Shown here: positions 55,001 to 61,995 of the stretch, one piece after another | Position numbering within the stretch: the first letter of the stretch is position 1 | How the letters are laid out: each line of letters starts with the position of its first letter | Assembly (NCBI GenBank): GCA_964017195.1 | Contig: OZ024897.1 | Coordinates: forward strand, 37,357,036 to 37,421,035 | Length of the DNA: 64,000 nt | Reading direction: 5' to 3' | DNA from: Siderastrea radians | Taxonomy: Eukaryota > Cnidaria > Anthozoa > Scleractinia > Rhizangiidae | The notes under the pieces: model-generated | The model's database searches: none | Seen by the model: the letters and a program-made list of their open reading frames with translations, nothing else | Told to the model about the DNA's origin: nothing | Program-made: the position numbers and the translations under genes

Positions 55001-58000
55001 GGGAAAAGAGGGGACAGGAGAAAAGGGGGTAGGAGGTGTATGGGAGGTGGGAAAAGAGAGGACAGGAGAAAAGGGGGTGGGAGGTGTATAGGAGGTGGGG
55101 AAAGAGGGGACAGGGGAAAAGGGGGCAGGAGGTGAATAGGAGGTGGGAAAAGAGGGGACAGGGGAAAAGGGGGGAGGAGGTGTATGGGAGGTGGGAAAAG
55201 AGGGGACAGGAGAAAAGGGGGTGGGAGGTGTATGGGAGGTGGGAAAAGAGGGGACAGGAGAAAAGGAGGTGGGGGGTGTATCGGAGGCTGGAAAAGAGGG
55301 GACAGGAGAAAAGAGGGCAGGAGGTGTATCGGAGGTGGGAAAAGAGGGGACAGGAGAAAAGGGGGTGGGAGGTGTATGGGAGGTGGGAAAAGAGGGGACA
55401 GGAGAAAAGGGGGCAGGGGGTGAATAGGAGGTGGGAAAAGAGGGTACAGGAGAAAAGGGGGTGGGAGGTGTATGGGAGGTGGGAAAAGAGGGGACAGGAG
55501 AAAAGGGGGTGAGAGGTGTATGGGAGGTGGGAAAAGAGGGGACAGGAGAAAAGGGGATAGGAGGTGTATAGGAAGTGGGAAAAGAGGGGACAGGAGAAAA
55601 GGGGGTGGGAGGTGTATCGGAGGTGGGAAAAGAGGGGACAGGAGAAAAGGGGACAGGATGGTGTATGGGAGGTGGGAAAAGAGGGGACACGAGAAAAGGT
55701 GCCAGGATGGTGTATGGGAGGTGGGAAAAGAGGGGACAGGAGAAAAGGGGGTAGGAGGTGTATGGGTGGTGGGAAAAGAGGGGACAGGGGAAAAGAGGGT
55801 AGGAGGTGTATCGGAGGTGGGAAAAGAGGGGACAGGAGAAAAGGGGGTAGGAGGTGTATAGGAGGTGGGAATAGAGGGGACAGGAGAAAAGGGGACAGGA
55901 TGGTGTATGGGAGGTGGGAAAAGAGGGGACACGAGAAAAGGTGCCAGGATGGTGTATGGGAGGTGGGAAAAGAGGGGACAGGAGAAAAGGGGGTAGGAGG
56001 TGTATGGGTGGTGGGAAAAGAGGGGACAGGGGAAAAGAGGGTAGGAGGTGTATCGGAGGTGGGAAAAGAGGGGACAGGAGAAAAGGGGGTAGGAGGTGTA
56101 TGGGAGGTGGGAAAAGAGGGGACAGGAGAAAAGGGGGTGGGAGGTGTATAGGAGGTGGGGAAAGAGGGGACAGGGGAAAAGGGGTCAGGAGGTGAATAGG
56201 AGGTGGGAAAAGAGGGGACAGGAGAAAAGGGGGGAGGAGGTGTATGGGAGGTGGGAAAAGAGGGGACAGGAGAAAAGGGGGTAGGAGGTGTATAGGTGGT
56301 GGGAAAAGAGGGGACAGGGGAAAAGGGGGTAGGAGGTGTATGGGAGGTGGGAAAAGAGGGGACAGGAGAAAAGGGGGTAGGAGGTGTATGGGAGGTGGGA
56401 AAAGAGAGGACAGGAGAAAAGGGGGTGGGAGGTGTATAGGAGGTGGGGAAAGAGGGGACAGGGGAAAAGGGGGCAGGAGGTGAATAGGAGGTGGGAAAAG
56501 AGGGGACAGGGGAAAAGGGGGGAGGAGGTGTATGGGAGGTGGGAAAAGAGGGGACAGGAGAAAAGGGGGTGGGAGGTGTATGGGAGGTGGGAAAAGAGGG
56601 GACAGGAGAAAAGGAGGTGGGGGGTGTATCGGAGGCGGGAAAAGAGGGGACAGGAGAAAAGAGGGCAGGAGGTGTATCGGAGGTGGGAAAAGAGGGGACA
56701 GGAGAAAAGGGGGTGGGAGGTGTATGGGAGGTGGGAAAAGAGGGGACAGGAGAAAAGGGGGCAGGGGGTGAATAGGAGGTGGGAAAAGAGGGTACAGGAG
56801 AAAAGGGGGTGGGAGGTGTATGGGAGGTGGGAAAAGAGGGGACAGGAGAAAAGGGGGTGGGAGGTGTATGGGAGGTGGGAAAAGAGGGGACAGGAGAAAA
56901 GGGGATAGGAGGTGTATAGGAAGTGGGAAAAGAGGGGACAGGAGAAAAGGGGGTGGGAGGTGTATCGGAGGTGGGAAAAGAGGGGACAGGAGAAAAGGGG
57001 GTGGGAGGTGTATCGGAGGTGGGAAAAGAGGAGACAGGAGAAAAGGGGGCAGGGGGTGAATGGGAGGTAGGAAAAGAGGGGACAGGAGAAAAGGCGGTGG
57101 GAGGTGTATGGGAGATGGGAAAAGAGGGGACAGGAGAAAAGGGGGTGGGAGGTGTATGGGAGGTGGGAAAAGAGGGGACAGGAGAAAAGGGGGTAGGAGG
57201 TGTATAGGAGGTGGGAAAAGAGGGGACAGGAGAAAAGAGGGTAGGAGGTGTATAGGAGGTGGGAAAAGAGAGGACAGGAGAAAAGGGGGTGGGAGGTGTA
57301 TGGGAGGTGGAAAAAGAGGGGACAGGAGAAAAGGGGGCAGGAGGTGTATTGGAGGTGGGAAAAGAGGGGACAGGAGAAAAAGGGGTGGGAGGTGTATAGG
57401 AGGTGGGAAAAGAGGGGACAGGAGAAAAGGGGGTAGGAGGTGTATGGGAGGTGGGAAAAGAGGGGACAGGAGAAAAGGAGGTGGGAGGTGTATGGGAGGT
57501 GGGAAAAGAGGGGACAGGAGAAAAGGGGGCAGGAGGTGTATAGGAGGTGGGAAAAGAGGGGACAGGAGAAAAGGGGGTAGGAGGTGTATGGGAGGTGGGA
57601 AAAGAGGGGTTGGGAAGCAGGATTCCTGAGGTGGAGAAAAGCAGAAGAAATAAAGGGAAATTATGCAACATCGACAATATTTTGCAATCGAAAAAGCACA
57701 AAGAGGTAGGAGCCAGAAAAGGTAAAGTGGGAGCAGGATTCAAGGGTACAGGAAGCAAGACATTAAGCCACCCAAACCCCCACTAATTAACTAGTATGGT
57801 AAGGCAAGAAAATGAAGGAAAAATACACCTTGCTAGTCAGCAAAGGTATTTTTGGCGTTCTTAAATTAACAGTGATTTCACTAGACACTTGACGTAGTTT
57901 TAACTTGCATGTGAGAGCAAAGTTTATAACCCTCTATTGTGCAGTCCTTGGGAATATTGATTTACGCCGAGCAACATTTTCTCCGTGTATAACTTCATTT

Positions 58001-58427
58001 GCAAGTACTGCCACTATAAGTTAAAGCTGCGTTTTTACTATGGGTCTTTTGTCGTACATCAGTAGACAGCGACGTAGGGGCATCTAGGTGAACTAAAATA
58101 GCCGCCTCATTTGTCCTGATTTTCACTCAAATGCATACAAGAGCTTCGGCAGCCATCTACTTTGGCTAACTCTGACACATTATTCAAACCACTATGTAAG
58201 CCTGTCTATGATTTTAGACACAACAATTTAATATTGTTTTTAGACACCAAAGTCACTTCTGCAAATGGTACATGCGTTTAAAAATTCCTTTGTTGTTGTG
58301 AAAAGAATTATTAAAACAAGCACTTTTTCATATTAGAAACTAACTCTGAGACCTGAGTTGTTTTTCCACAGCCTGTCTCTCCACTGATAACCAACACCTG
58401 TTCTGAGTTGATGAGTTGAAGTAATTC
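12902..58427 (-). CDS. DHX36: DHX36-like DEAH-box G-quadruplex helicase, 24 exons assembled (N-terminal exons not found)
   Basis: DEAH/RHA helicase; DHX36 family members unwind G-quadruplex DNA and RNA in nucleus and cytoplasm. Exons in transcript order: 58353-58427, 35483-35578, 35321-35400, 34550-34624, 32236-32337, 30807-30871, 24730-24811, 24095-24277, 23174-23276, 21969-22056, 20805-20860, 19919-19983, 19762-19816, 19324-19412, 18372-18489, 17896-17994, 17360-17533, 16888-16974, 16112-16189, 15158-15257, 14986-15070, 14289-14412, 13658-13810, 12902-13051. Phases match throughout and give 794 codons, close to the equivalent part of human DHX36. Motifs in order: [10 protein letters not shown] (I), CTQPRR (Ia), DEIH (II), SAT (III), LVFLPGW (IV), ATNIAET (V) and QRRGRAGR (VI). 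HA2 and OB-fold segments follow, with [34 protein letters not shown] and LLFFGGDIS. The C-terminal segments match DHX36 better than DHX57, DHX30 or YTHDC2. The glycine-rich N-terminus and DHX36-specific motif were not located, so the 5' end is incomplete. Confidence 0.92.
14836..14920 (-). pseudogene. Decayed duplicate of the DHX36-like [10 protein letters not shown] exon
   Basis: Near-identical second copy of the upstream exon, offset by 150 bases, including the GCAAGT donor and an AG acceptor. The codon AAA (Lys) after PNVA is TAA here, so use of this copy would truncate the protein. It could be a dead duplicate or a regulatory poison exon. Confidence 0.8.
14986..15070 (-). CDS. DHX36: DHX36-like coding exon (functional copy of a duplicated exon), GC-AG donor
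   Basis: Encodes [20 protein letters not shown] and the following residues up to FKR. The reading frame is kept only if the intron starts at AAAAG|GCAAGT. This is the classic GC-AG donor consensus and joins in phase to [10 protein letters not shown] at 14412. It is the intact member of a tandem 150-bp-offset duplication. Confidence 0.85.
18092..18262. repeat. Tandem repeat (~60 bp, about 3 copies) with inverted CCAAT words
   Basis: Three successive copies share a GATTGGTTAGAGT-like word (third copy GGTTGGTTGAAGT) and AACG(G/A)GTGC(A/C)AAGCGCG. It is in the intron between the exons at 17994 and 18372. Confidence 0.75.
18700..18742. repeat. Perfect hairpin within a palindrome
   Basis: CGGGTATC, a four-base AGGC loop, then GATACCCG. 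The flanks CAAAATC and GATTTTG extend the symmetry. It is in an intron of the DHX36-like gene. Confidence 0.7.
18952..19108. repeat. Foldback MITE-like element
   Basis: TCGGAGGACAAT and GGCTGAAAGATTGTC on the left are matched by GACAATCTTTCAGCC and ATCCTCCGAGATACTAG on the right. It is in the intron between the exons at 18489 and 19324. Confidence 0.65.
19324..19412 (-). CDS. DHX36: DHX36-like exon with motif VI
   Basis: Contains [17 protein letters not shown]; the paired arginines of QRRGRAGR contact ATP. The exon joins in phase to [11 protein letters not shown] in the next exon. Confidence 0.92.
20478..20560. repeat. (TGGCA)n microsatellite
   Basis: About 16 uninterrupted or nearly uninterrupted TGGCA pentamers. 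It is in an intron of the DHX36-like gene. Confidence 0.95.
21073..21463. repeat. MITE-like element (~390 bp)
   Basis: Inverted ends AGGGACACTGTCAC and GTGACAGTGTCCCTT. The interior is AT-rich and non-coding. It is in an intron of the DHX36-like gene. Confidence 0.7.
22170..22440 (+). mobile_element. tRNA-derived SINE
   Basis: A tRNA-like head contains an A-box-like GTGGTTTAGGGCGCTGG and a B-box GGGTTCAAATCCC, then CCGGCCACC. An unrelated body follows containing CCTCCGGCCAGTTGGGATTC. It lies in an intron of the DHX36-like gene, antisense to the gene. The head does not fold as a clean functional tRNA, so this is a SINE rather than a tRNA gene. Confidence 0.7.
22562..22818. repeat. 16-bp minisatellite (about 16 copies)
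   Basis: Unit AACAGGAGACCCACAC with point variants. The period is not a multiple of three, so all frames stay open by chance and produce spurious ORFs. Confidence 0.95.
22885..23040 (-). mobile_element. tRNA-derived SINE, minus strand
   Basis: On the minus strand a tRNA-like head (GGTGCGGTGGTTTACTGGAT, then CATTGGACTAACGACCTGAA) is followed by GGTCCTTGGCATCGTGTTCC and ending CATTGTCTCTCTCCACTCAG. This CCTTGG...CTCTCTCCACYCAG body is common in marine-invertebrate SINEs. Confidence 0.65.
23560..23912. repeat. ~124-bp tandem repeat, about 3 copies
   Basis: ATTCAG(T/C)(A/G)GATGG recurs at about 23573, 23694 and 23820. Each copy continues through AAATAGGA(A/T)TTAAC and CATCA(A/G)AATC. It lies in the intron between the exons at 23276 and 24095. 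Confidence 0.85.
24949..25162. repeat. TTAA-flanked MITE, copy 1
   Basis: Related along its length to 31029-31231. Both contain CTGTTCTCCATACATTTC and TTATCCTTGGTGAT, then GTAAAGAGAAATTTCAT near the right end. Copy 2 ends as TTAACCCT...AGGGTTAA, a piggyBac-like signature. Confidence 0.7.
25185..25762. mobile_element. Non-autonomous DNA element with TACCATAAAATTCC inverted ends (~580 bp)
   Basis: Starts TACCATAAAATTCCGATAAT and ends with the inverse ATTGGAATTTTATGGTA. The interior repeats GGCTTATATT(T/C)TGGAGGG-type words and carries an AT microsatellite and G runs. No coding capacity. Confidence 0.75.
25826..27332. mobile_element. ~1.5 kb element, copy 1 of a tandem pair, with palindromic end
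   Basis: Begins at TTAA with a 33-base near-palindrome (AACCGGCCGTCGCCAT and its inverse with three mismatches). It ends with GGCCGGTTAA, a small GCCCAATGGGC hairpin and TTTCTTGT. Copy 2 begins immediately. The single long frame inside (26127-26519) lacks recognisable domains. Confidence 0.7.
27333..30407. mobile_element. Copy 2 of the ~1.5 kb element, interrupted by another transposon
   Basis: Same start and end sequences as copy 1. It has a ~200-base internal deletion near 29486 and a 1.8 kb insertion (27597-29395) that also removed some host-element sequence. Head-to-tail with copy 1. Confidence 0.7.
27597..29395. mobile_element. Inserted DNA element with clustered subterminal repeats (~1.8 kb)
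   Basis: Inverted ends CAAAAATAATGCACGCGCAA. Both subterminal zones (27615-27790 and 29205-29375) are filled with variants of GCAAGAACTTCTTGC, roughly 5 on the left and 9 on the right. The interior shows no transposase frame. Confidence 0.75.
30807..30871 (-). CDS. DHX36: DHX36-like exon with motif III (SAT)
   Basis: Encodes [23 protein letters not shown] couples ATP hydrolysis to unwinding. The next intron (24812-30806) is packed with nested transposons. Confidence 0.9.
31029..31231. repeat. TTAA-flanked MITE, copy 2
   Basis: TTAACCCTTTAA at the left and ATAGGGTTAA at the right. Body shared with 24949-25162. It is in the intron between the exons at 30871 and 32236. Confidence 0.75.
31334..31915. 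mobile_element. piggyBac-like non-autonomous element (~575 bp)
   Basis: TTAA then CCCTATTTAGCCTGGG at the left; CCCAGGCAGAGTAGGG then TTAA at the right. The TTAA duplication and CCC-start inverted ends fit piggyBac-type MITEs. A G run follows the left end. Confidence 0.7.
32236..32337 (-). CDS. DHX36: DHX36-like exon with motif II (DEIH box)
   Basis: Contains [17 protein letters not shown], the Walker B/DEAH-box motif for ATP hydrolysis, in its DEIH form as in DHX36. Borders AACAG and GTAAG. Confidence 0.92.
33208..34517. mobile_element. ~1.3 kb DNA element with TACCGTAAATGATCT inverted ends
   Basis: Starts TACCGTAAATGATCTCATAA and ends AAAAGATCATTTACGGTA. Both ends contain GGGCTTTTATT-type words in inverted orientation. 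A tRNA-like SINE remnant lies inside. No transposase frame. Confidence 0.75.
33590..33682 (-). mobile_element. tRNA-like SINE remnant inside a DNA element
   Basis: On the minus strand, GGCCTAGTGGACTAATCGCC resembles a tRNA 5' half, with a GGTTCTCA box-B-like word, followed by T-rich sequence. It is short and degenerate. Confidence 0.4.
35483..35578 (-). CDS. DHX36: DHX36-like exon with motif Ia
   Basis: 32 codons beginning VAQFILDD and containing [13 protein letters not shown]. Acceptor TTATAG, donor GTAAGT. It is the first coding exon after the giant minisatellite intron. Confidence 0.92.
35904..57610 (+). repeat. ~21.7 kb minisatellite: about 450 copies of a 48-bp G-rich unit
   Basis: The unit reads GGTGTATGGGAGGTGGGAAA, then AGAGGGGACAGGAGAAAAGG, then GGGCAGGA. 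Common variants are ATGGG/ATAGG/ATCGG/AAGGG after GGTGT, and GGGCAGG/GGGTGGG/GGATAGG at the end. Occasional 49-bp units occur (GGATGGTG). One strand is almost pure purine. Each unit has G runs of 3, 3, 4 and 5 separated by 4, 6 and 11 bases. The array lies in the intron between the Walker A exon and the motif Ia exon of the DHX36-like gene, with the G-rich strand as template. Confidence 0.97.
57611..57793 (+). repeat. Unique right flank of the minisatellite, copy of a dispersed repeat
   Basis: Contains AATATTTTGCAATCGAAAAA and AGGAGCCAG, shared with about 8250-8300 and more weakly with 59040-59100. CCACTAATTA near 57780 is the inverse of TAATTAGTGG at 35871-35880 on the left side of the array. 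Confidence 0.5.
57794..58352. other. Intronic stretch with no recognised feature
   Basis: AT-rich, non-repetitive at this scale, between the minisatellite flank and the Walker A exon. Confidence 0.5.
58353..58427 (-). CDS. DHX36: DHX36-like exon with Walker A (motif I)
   Basis: Encodes 25 residues ending [11 protein letters not shown], the P-loop that binds ATP. Acceptor TTTCAG; donor CAG|GTCTCA is weak. A stronger-looking GTTAGT lies a few bases downstream but would break the frame into the next exon. The next exon ([11 protein letters not shown]) lies 22.8 kb away across the minisatellite. Confidence 0.9.
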
Positions 58428-58662
58428 CTGAAACATAATAATCCACTTCAGTGCTAAGAGCTATTCAGTAAATGCATTGTTTAGGAACTGGAATAAACAA
58501 GCAGCTTCATTGACCTACTGGGGATGTAAACAAACCCAAAGAATTTAAACTGCTTAATGCACAAGGTTACCTTCAAATGAAGATTGGTTAAAAATGGATC
58601 AGCAATGTACTGAAACTAACTAACTGTATGTACAGACTATAGAGTATATAAGTAGTAAATGG

Positions 58663-58786
58663 CTAACCTGTTCCAGGCTCTCAGATAGTTGGGACGGCAT
58701 GAAAATTAGAAAGGGAACGCTTTTTTTTTGCGCTCTTTTTCTCAATTCACGCTTTCCCCACTATCTCGGAGCCTGGAACAGGCTAG
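58663..58786. repeat. Foldback MITE (~124 bp)
   Basis: CTGTTCCAGGCTCTCAGATAG at the left is the inverse of CTATCTCGGAGCCTGGAACAG at the right with few mismatches. Confidence 0.8.
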
Positions 58787-58949
58787 TGAATGGGTAACTA
58801 TGCAGCCTGAGCTGGCTTCTGATGGGTCACGAGGCAAAGCAACTAACAAGATAAAACAAGGTCCTATGATCCTGTGATAATATCCTTGATGATATCACAT
58901 CACAAGAGAGGTTTACTGTAAATTACGGGGAGTGAGGAACAGCAGATGG

Positions 58950-59150
58950 ATACCCAAGTGAAAACAAAACAAGAACCAGGCAAGGACGGGGCTAGTAACC
59001 AGGAATTATAACGGATTTTGAGAGATGGAGGGAAGTGAAAGAAACAGGGAAAATAAGCATAAAAATTGTATAACAAAAATGCAAAGAGGTGGCAGGCAAC
59101 ACATGAGGGGCAAGCATCAGGGGGTAAAGGGTACAGTAAGTGGAAAATCA
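58950..59150 (+). repeat. Diverged third copy of the minisatellite-flank repeat
   Basis: Purine-rich. GGGAAAATAAGCATAAAAAT, then ATGCAAAGAGGTGGCAGGCA and GGGTACAG, align in order with 57655-57750. Confidence 0.4.
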
Positions 59151-59507
59151 AAAACCTCGTGTGTCCTCACTTTTAAGACTTCAGAAGATTGACGCATACT
59201 TGTGAAGAGGTGTAGGTATGTGCATCATGAAATGACTCAGTGACTTGGTTACTTTCAAAAAGAATTAAAATATTCAATCAATGAACAAAACTGCAAAAAA
59301 TGAAAATTCCATACTTTTAATGATGACAATGAATAACAACGCATATGCACGAAATTAGATTAGAATGTTCTGGTAGAATAGTGTACCACTCAACTGTAGT
59401 TAACTCTACATTGTTGCTAGAATTTAGTGTAGTTACTGTTCATTGACATTAAGGCCCCACAAATGTTCTGCTTGATGTTTTGAATGTTCATGGAATGGCA
59501 GGTGTAC

Positions 59508-60686
59508 TTACTTCAGCCTTGGTACAACAAAAGCTACAAAAGATATTCCAGCTGTAACAATGGTCATAAAAATCTTCATGGATAGTTCTACAGTAATACG
59601 AATTCCCAGAATCTTAAGACCCATGTCTGATTCACACCATGCAATGTACTGAAATAGCTGCATATCCTCAAGAGGGAGTTGTGTCGACACGGGTGTCACT
59701 TGTAACTGGTACCTCTTAGCAGCCTGTACAACTATGCGATGCACAGCAGCTGCAACAATGGCTGGAGGATACAGTTTGACAATAATACTCATTAAATCAA
59801 AAATTACACCACCAACATACTGCCACAACTGATATGTACTGCCAAATGAAGAATCAAAGTAAGCAAAACTAAATATGATCAGGTCTGCTGCATGATATGC
59901 AAGAGCAAATGAAATGATTATGTGGAAATCCTTCTGTGTTCTTTCCAATGAAGTTCGTAACTGGGAATGTTTTTGCATGATGGTTACTGCTCTGCATTCT
60001 CTCGACTTCATTTCATCAACGACAATGTCAATTTGTACACTGTGAACATGGCAGACAAATCCATACATGCTAAGCCATGTTCCCCACCAGCCTGTAGTAT
60101 ATATAGCAGCCACAATGTAAGCTACATAATGCCATGATTTGGACAAGAATGGAAGCCAGTGAACTATGAAAAATGCTGCTCCAAGGCCCCATAGACAAAG
60201 AGACATCAAAGTGTACCATTTTGCAATTCTCTTCAGTTTCTGGTGCCATTCATCTGAAACACTCTGCACGCTGAAAACGAGCTCAACAAACTGTCCTCGC
60301 TTAAAATAATACACAGTAAATATGAAAGGGCAAAGTAAATTGAGACATGTGGGCACACTGTTCATGATCTCTCCCAAGCGAATCCCGTCCTTTTTAAACC
60401 CATAGTGCACAAAATTCAAACACATAATGGCTGCCAGGATTCCTAGCCATAAAACGTAGATAAAACCGCCATAAACACGCCAAATAAAGTCAAGTTTTCC
60501 GTTTCTAGGTTTCCACATACCCAGAATCTGCAGGATGTAGTAGCAAGGTCGTACAACATCCGGTGAATGTGGTTCTCGATCAGCAGCGGGCGGAAGAAGA
60601 CGGGTTCTTTCCTCATATGAAGAACTCATTTCATTCAAGTATCTTGAGTTAAGATGAGCACTTTCACAAACCTCTACAACTGCCAT
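59508..60686 (-). CDS. Gustatory-receptor-like 7TM protein, paralog 1 (single exon)
   Basis: 392-codon open frame. A Met seven codons upstream (60707) exists, but the chosen Met aligns with the start of the second paralog at 62932. An acidic/Ser-rich N-terminus of about 45 residues lacks a signal peptide. About seven hydrophobic segments follow, roughly residues 70-95, 105-130, 155-180, 190-210, 260-285, 295-320 and 365-388, with a long loop before the last one. This topology, with the conserved end region GLKILGIRITVELSMKIF, resembles gustatory-receptor-like proteins of the insect chemoreceptor superfamily known from cnidarians; ligand unknown. The stop codon overlaps a perfect donor (AA|GTAAGTA), so a further short 3' exon is possible. 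It lies 1.1 kb upstream of the DHX36-like Walker A exon on the same strand. Confidence 0.75.
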   Translation of the reverse strand: MAVVEVCESAHLNSRYLNEMSSSYEERTRLLPPAADREPHSPDVVRPCYYILQILGMWKPRNGKLDFIWRVYGGFIYVLWLGILAAIMCLNFVHYGFKKDGIRLGEIMNSVPTCLNLLCPFIFTVYYFKRGQFVELVFSVQSVSDEWHQKLKRIAKWYTLMSLCLWGLGAAFFIVHWLPFLSKSWHYVAYIVAAIYTTGWWGTWLSMYGFVCHVHSVQIDIVVDEMKSRECRAVTIMQKHSQLRTSLERTQKDFHIIISFALAYHAADLIIFSFAYFDSSFGSTYQLWQYVGGVIFDLMSIIVKLYPPAIVAAAVHRIVVQAAKRYQLQVTPVSTQLPLEDMQLFQYIAWCESDMGLKILGIRITVELSMKIFMTIVTAGISFVAFVVPRLK

Positions 60687-60837
60687 GTTCCTTCCGCGAA
60701 TTCGCAAAGGCGTATTACAACTAGTACGTCACAGGGTCCAGAGGAGTTAAATTTGTACGCAAGAATTATCCTTCGTACAACTTACCATATAAAATACATA
60801 GCCAAGTCATTTGATCAATACATATGCCCAATGCAAC

Positions 60838-60922
60838 CTTTGTGAATCCAATTTGAACGGTTTTCTTCTCTTTCCATACGCTGTATTTCTCGATCTCGAT
60901 CTCGCTTAGTATCGTCCGCCAT
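60838..60922 (-). CDS. Candidate first coding exon of an unidentified gene
   Basis: ATG in an AATATGG context opens MADDTKRDRDREIQRMEREE and eight more codons to a possible donor (AAAG|GTTGCA). The charged, Arg/Glu-rich start and CpG-richer upstream DNA resemble a housekeeping 5' exon. It could be the missing 5' end of the DHX36-like gene or another gene. Its end phase (1) does not join directly to the Walker A exon (phase 0). Confidence 0.25.
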
Positions 60923-60972
60923 ATTGAAAATTGCTATTAACCGCAGACCATTCTTCCGCGGTCGCCTAACAC

Positions 60973-61036
60973 GTTGCCCGAAGGGCAACGGCTTTTTTTC
61001 GGAAAGCGAAGCTTTCCGAACGAGGCACGAAGTGCC
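60973..61036. repeat. Three consecutive perfect hairpins with identical GAA loops
   Basis: GTTGCCC-GAA-GGGCAAC (60973-60989), CGGAAAGC-GAA-GCTTTCCG (61000-61018) and GGCAC-GAA-GTGCC (61024-61036). Confidence 0.85.
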
Positions 61037-61086
61037 GAGTAAAAATAAGGACAAGGGAGGAAACTTATACCACGTGATCTCGATCG

Positions 61087-61995
61087 ATGTGCACCGCAGC
61101 ACATGGTGACGGAAGTGATCGTTACCGGAAACGTAAGAGCAAAGTTCAAAACATCAACATGTGGAGGGAGTTTTAAAAATGGCGAGTTCGCCCTTGAAGA
61201 GGAAAGCTCCGTTACAAGAAAACCAGCCTGAGCGGTAGAAATCGAAACTATCGAACAGGGAAAAACACGTTTTCGTATCTAAACGGTAAGTGTTTCGACA
61301 ATCTGCTTTCAAACGCGAATATAAAAATACCATATTTCCGCGATCAAACGGCCCCTGAGACCAATTTTAAAATTTAAAAATTTATTGCAGGCTACCGCTG
61401 AATTACCAGATAGACTGCCGAAATTACACAGCACTGTGAAAAGGAAAATTTCGTTTTGAATGCCAAAGAAATGGGTATGAGTTTGAGCGAGGTCTTTCCA
61501 GAGGCGACTCGAGTGCAGCGGAGAGAAAACGGTAACCGAACGTCGAATTCCCCACTTTCAAATGAGTCTCAGCAAGGTGAAGATGCACTAAAATGGGAAG
61601 ACCTGCCACATTTCACGAAAGAGTTTGGTTGGCTTTTGTCTACCACGTGCACCACTTGGCAATTCTTCGCGTTCCGATTTCGTTATTTCCAGGCGCTTGA
61701 TCTTTCACACAATAGCTCATTCGAATTTCTAACGTCTCTGATTTCTTCCAAGGTTGAATCGAGTCTTCCGTTAAGCGTTTTAAAAGCAGAATGGCTTCAT
61801 TGCTCATGATTCCGTGGCGGAGACGCACCAAGCGAGAATGAAATATGAGCGACGAAACGTCGCTCAAAACAATAACAGAAGTTAATATGAAACTTACAAT
61901 GTTCCGCCTGACTACAGTCCCAACAGGACAACTTCCGCTTTCGATCAAGTCACCATATTTACGTCATTTCCGTCACCGAGTGTTGCGGTGCACAT
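61087..61995. mobile_element. ~0.9 kb DNA element with ATGTGCACCGCA inverted ends
   Basis: Left ATGTGCACCGCAGCAC followed by GGTGACGGAAGTGA; right is the inverse with a few changes. It sits between the two receptor-like genes. A short frame (MASSPLKRKAPLQENQPER) opens at about 61180, and 61456-61809 is open but unrecognised; both may be remains of element genes. Confidence 0.65.

Noticed and set aside
35904..57610. CRISPR-like regular repeat array
   Set aside because: Units are contiguous with no unique spacers, and the context is a eukaryotic intron.
35833..57758. Giant minus-strand ORFs (up to 6699 codons) and many plus-strand Gly/Arg/Lys-rich ORFs
   Set aside because: All are translations of the 48-bp minisatellite in frames kept open by its period and composition. 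They overlap one another on both strands and contain no domain.
12902..58427. Assignment of the helicase to YTHDC2, DHX57, DHX30 or TDRD9
   Set aside because: The C-terminal blocks ([31 protein letters not shown]) and the DEIH motif match DHX36. No ankyrin, YTH, tudor or RWD segments appear in the assembled part.
58571..58609. Possible 13-codon exon between TTTCAG and GTAACC upstream of the Walker A exon
   Set aside because: The phases fit, but the peptide (YIADPFLTNLHLK) does not resemble the DHX36 segment expected there. A chance match is likely for such a short stretch.
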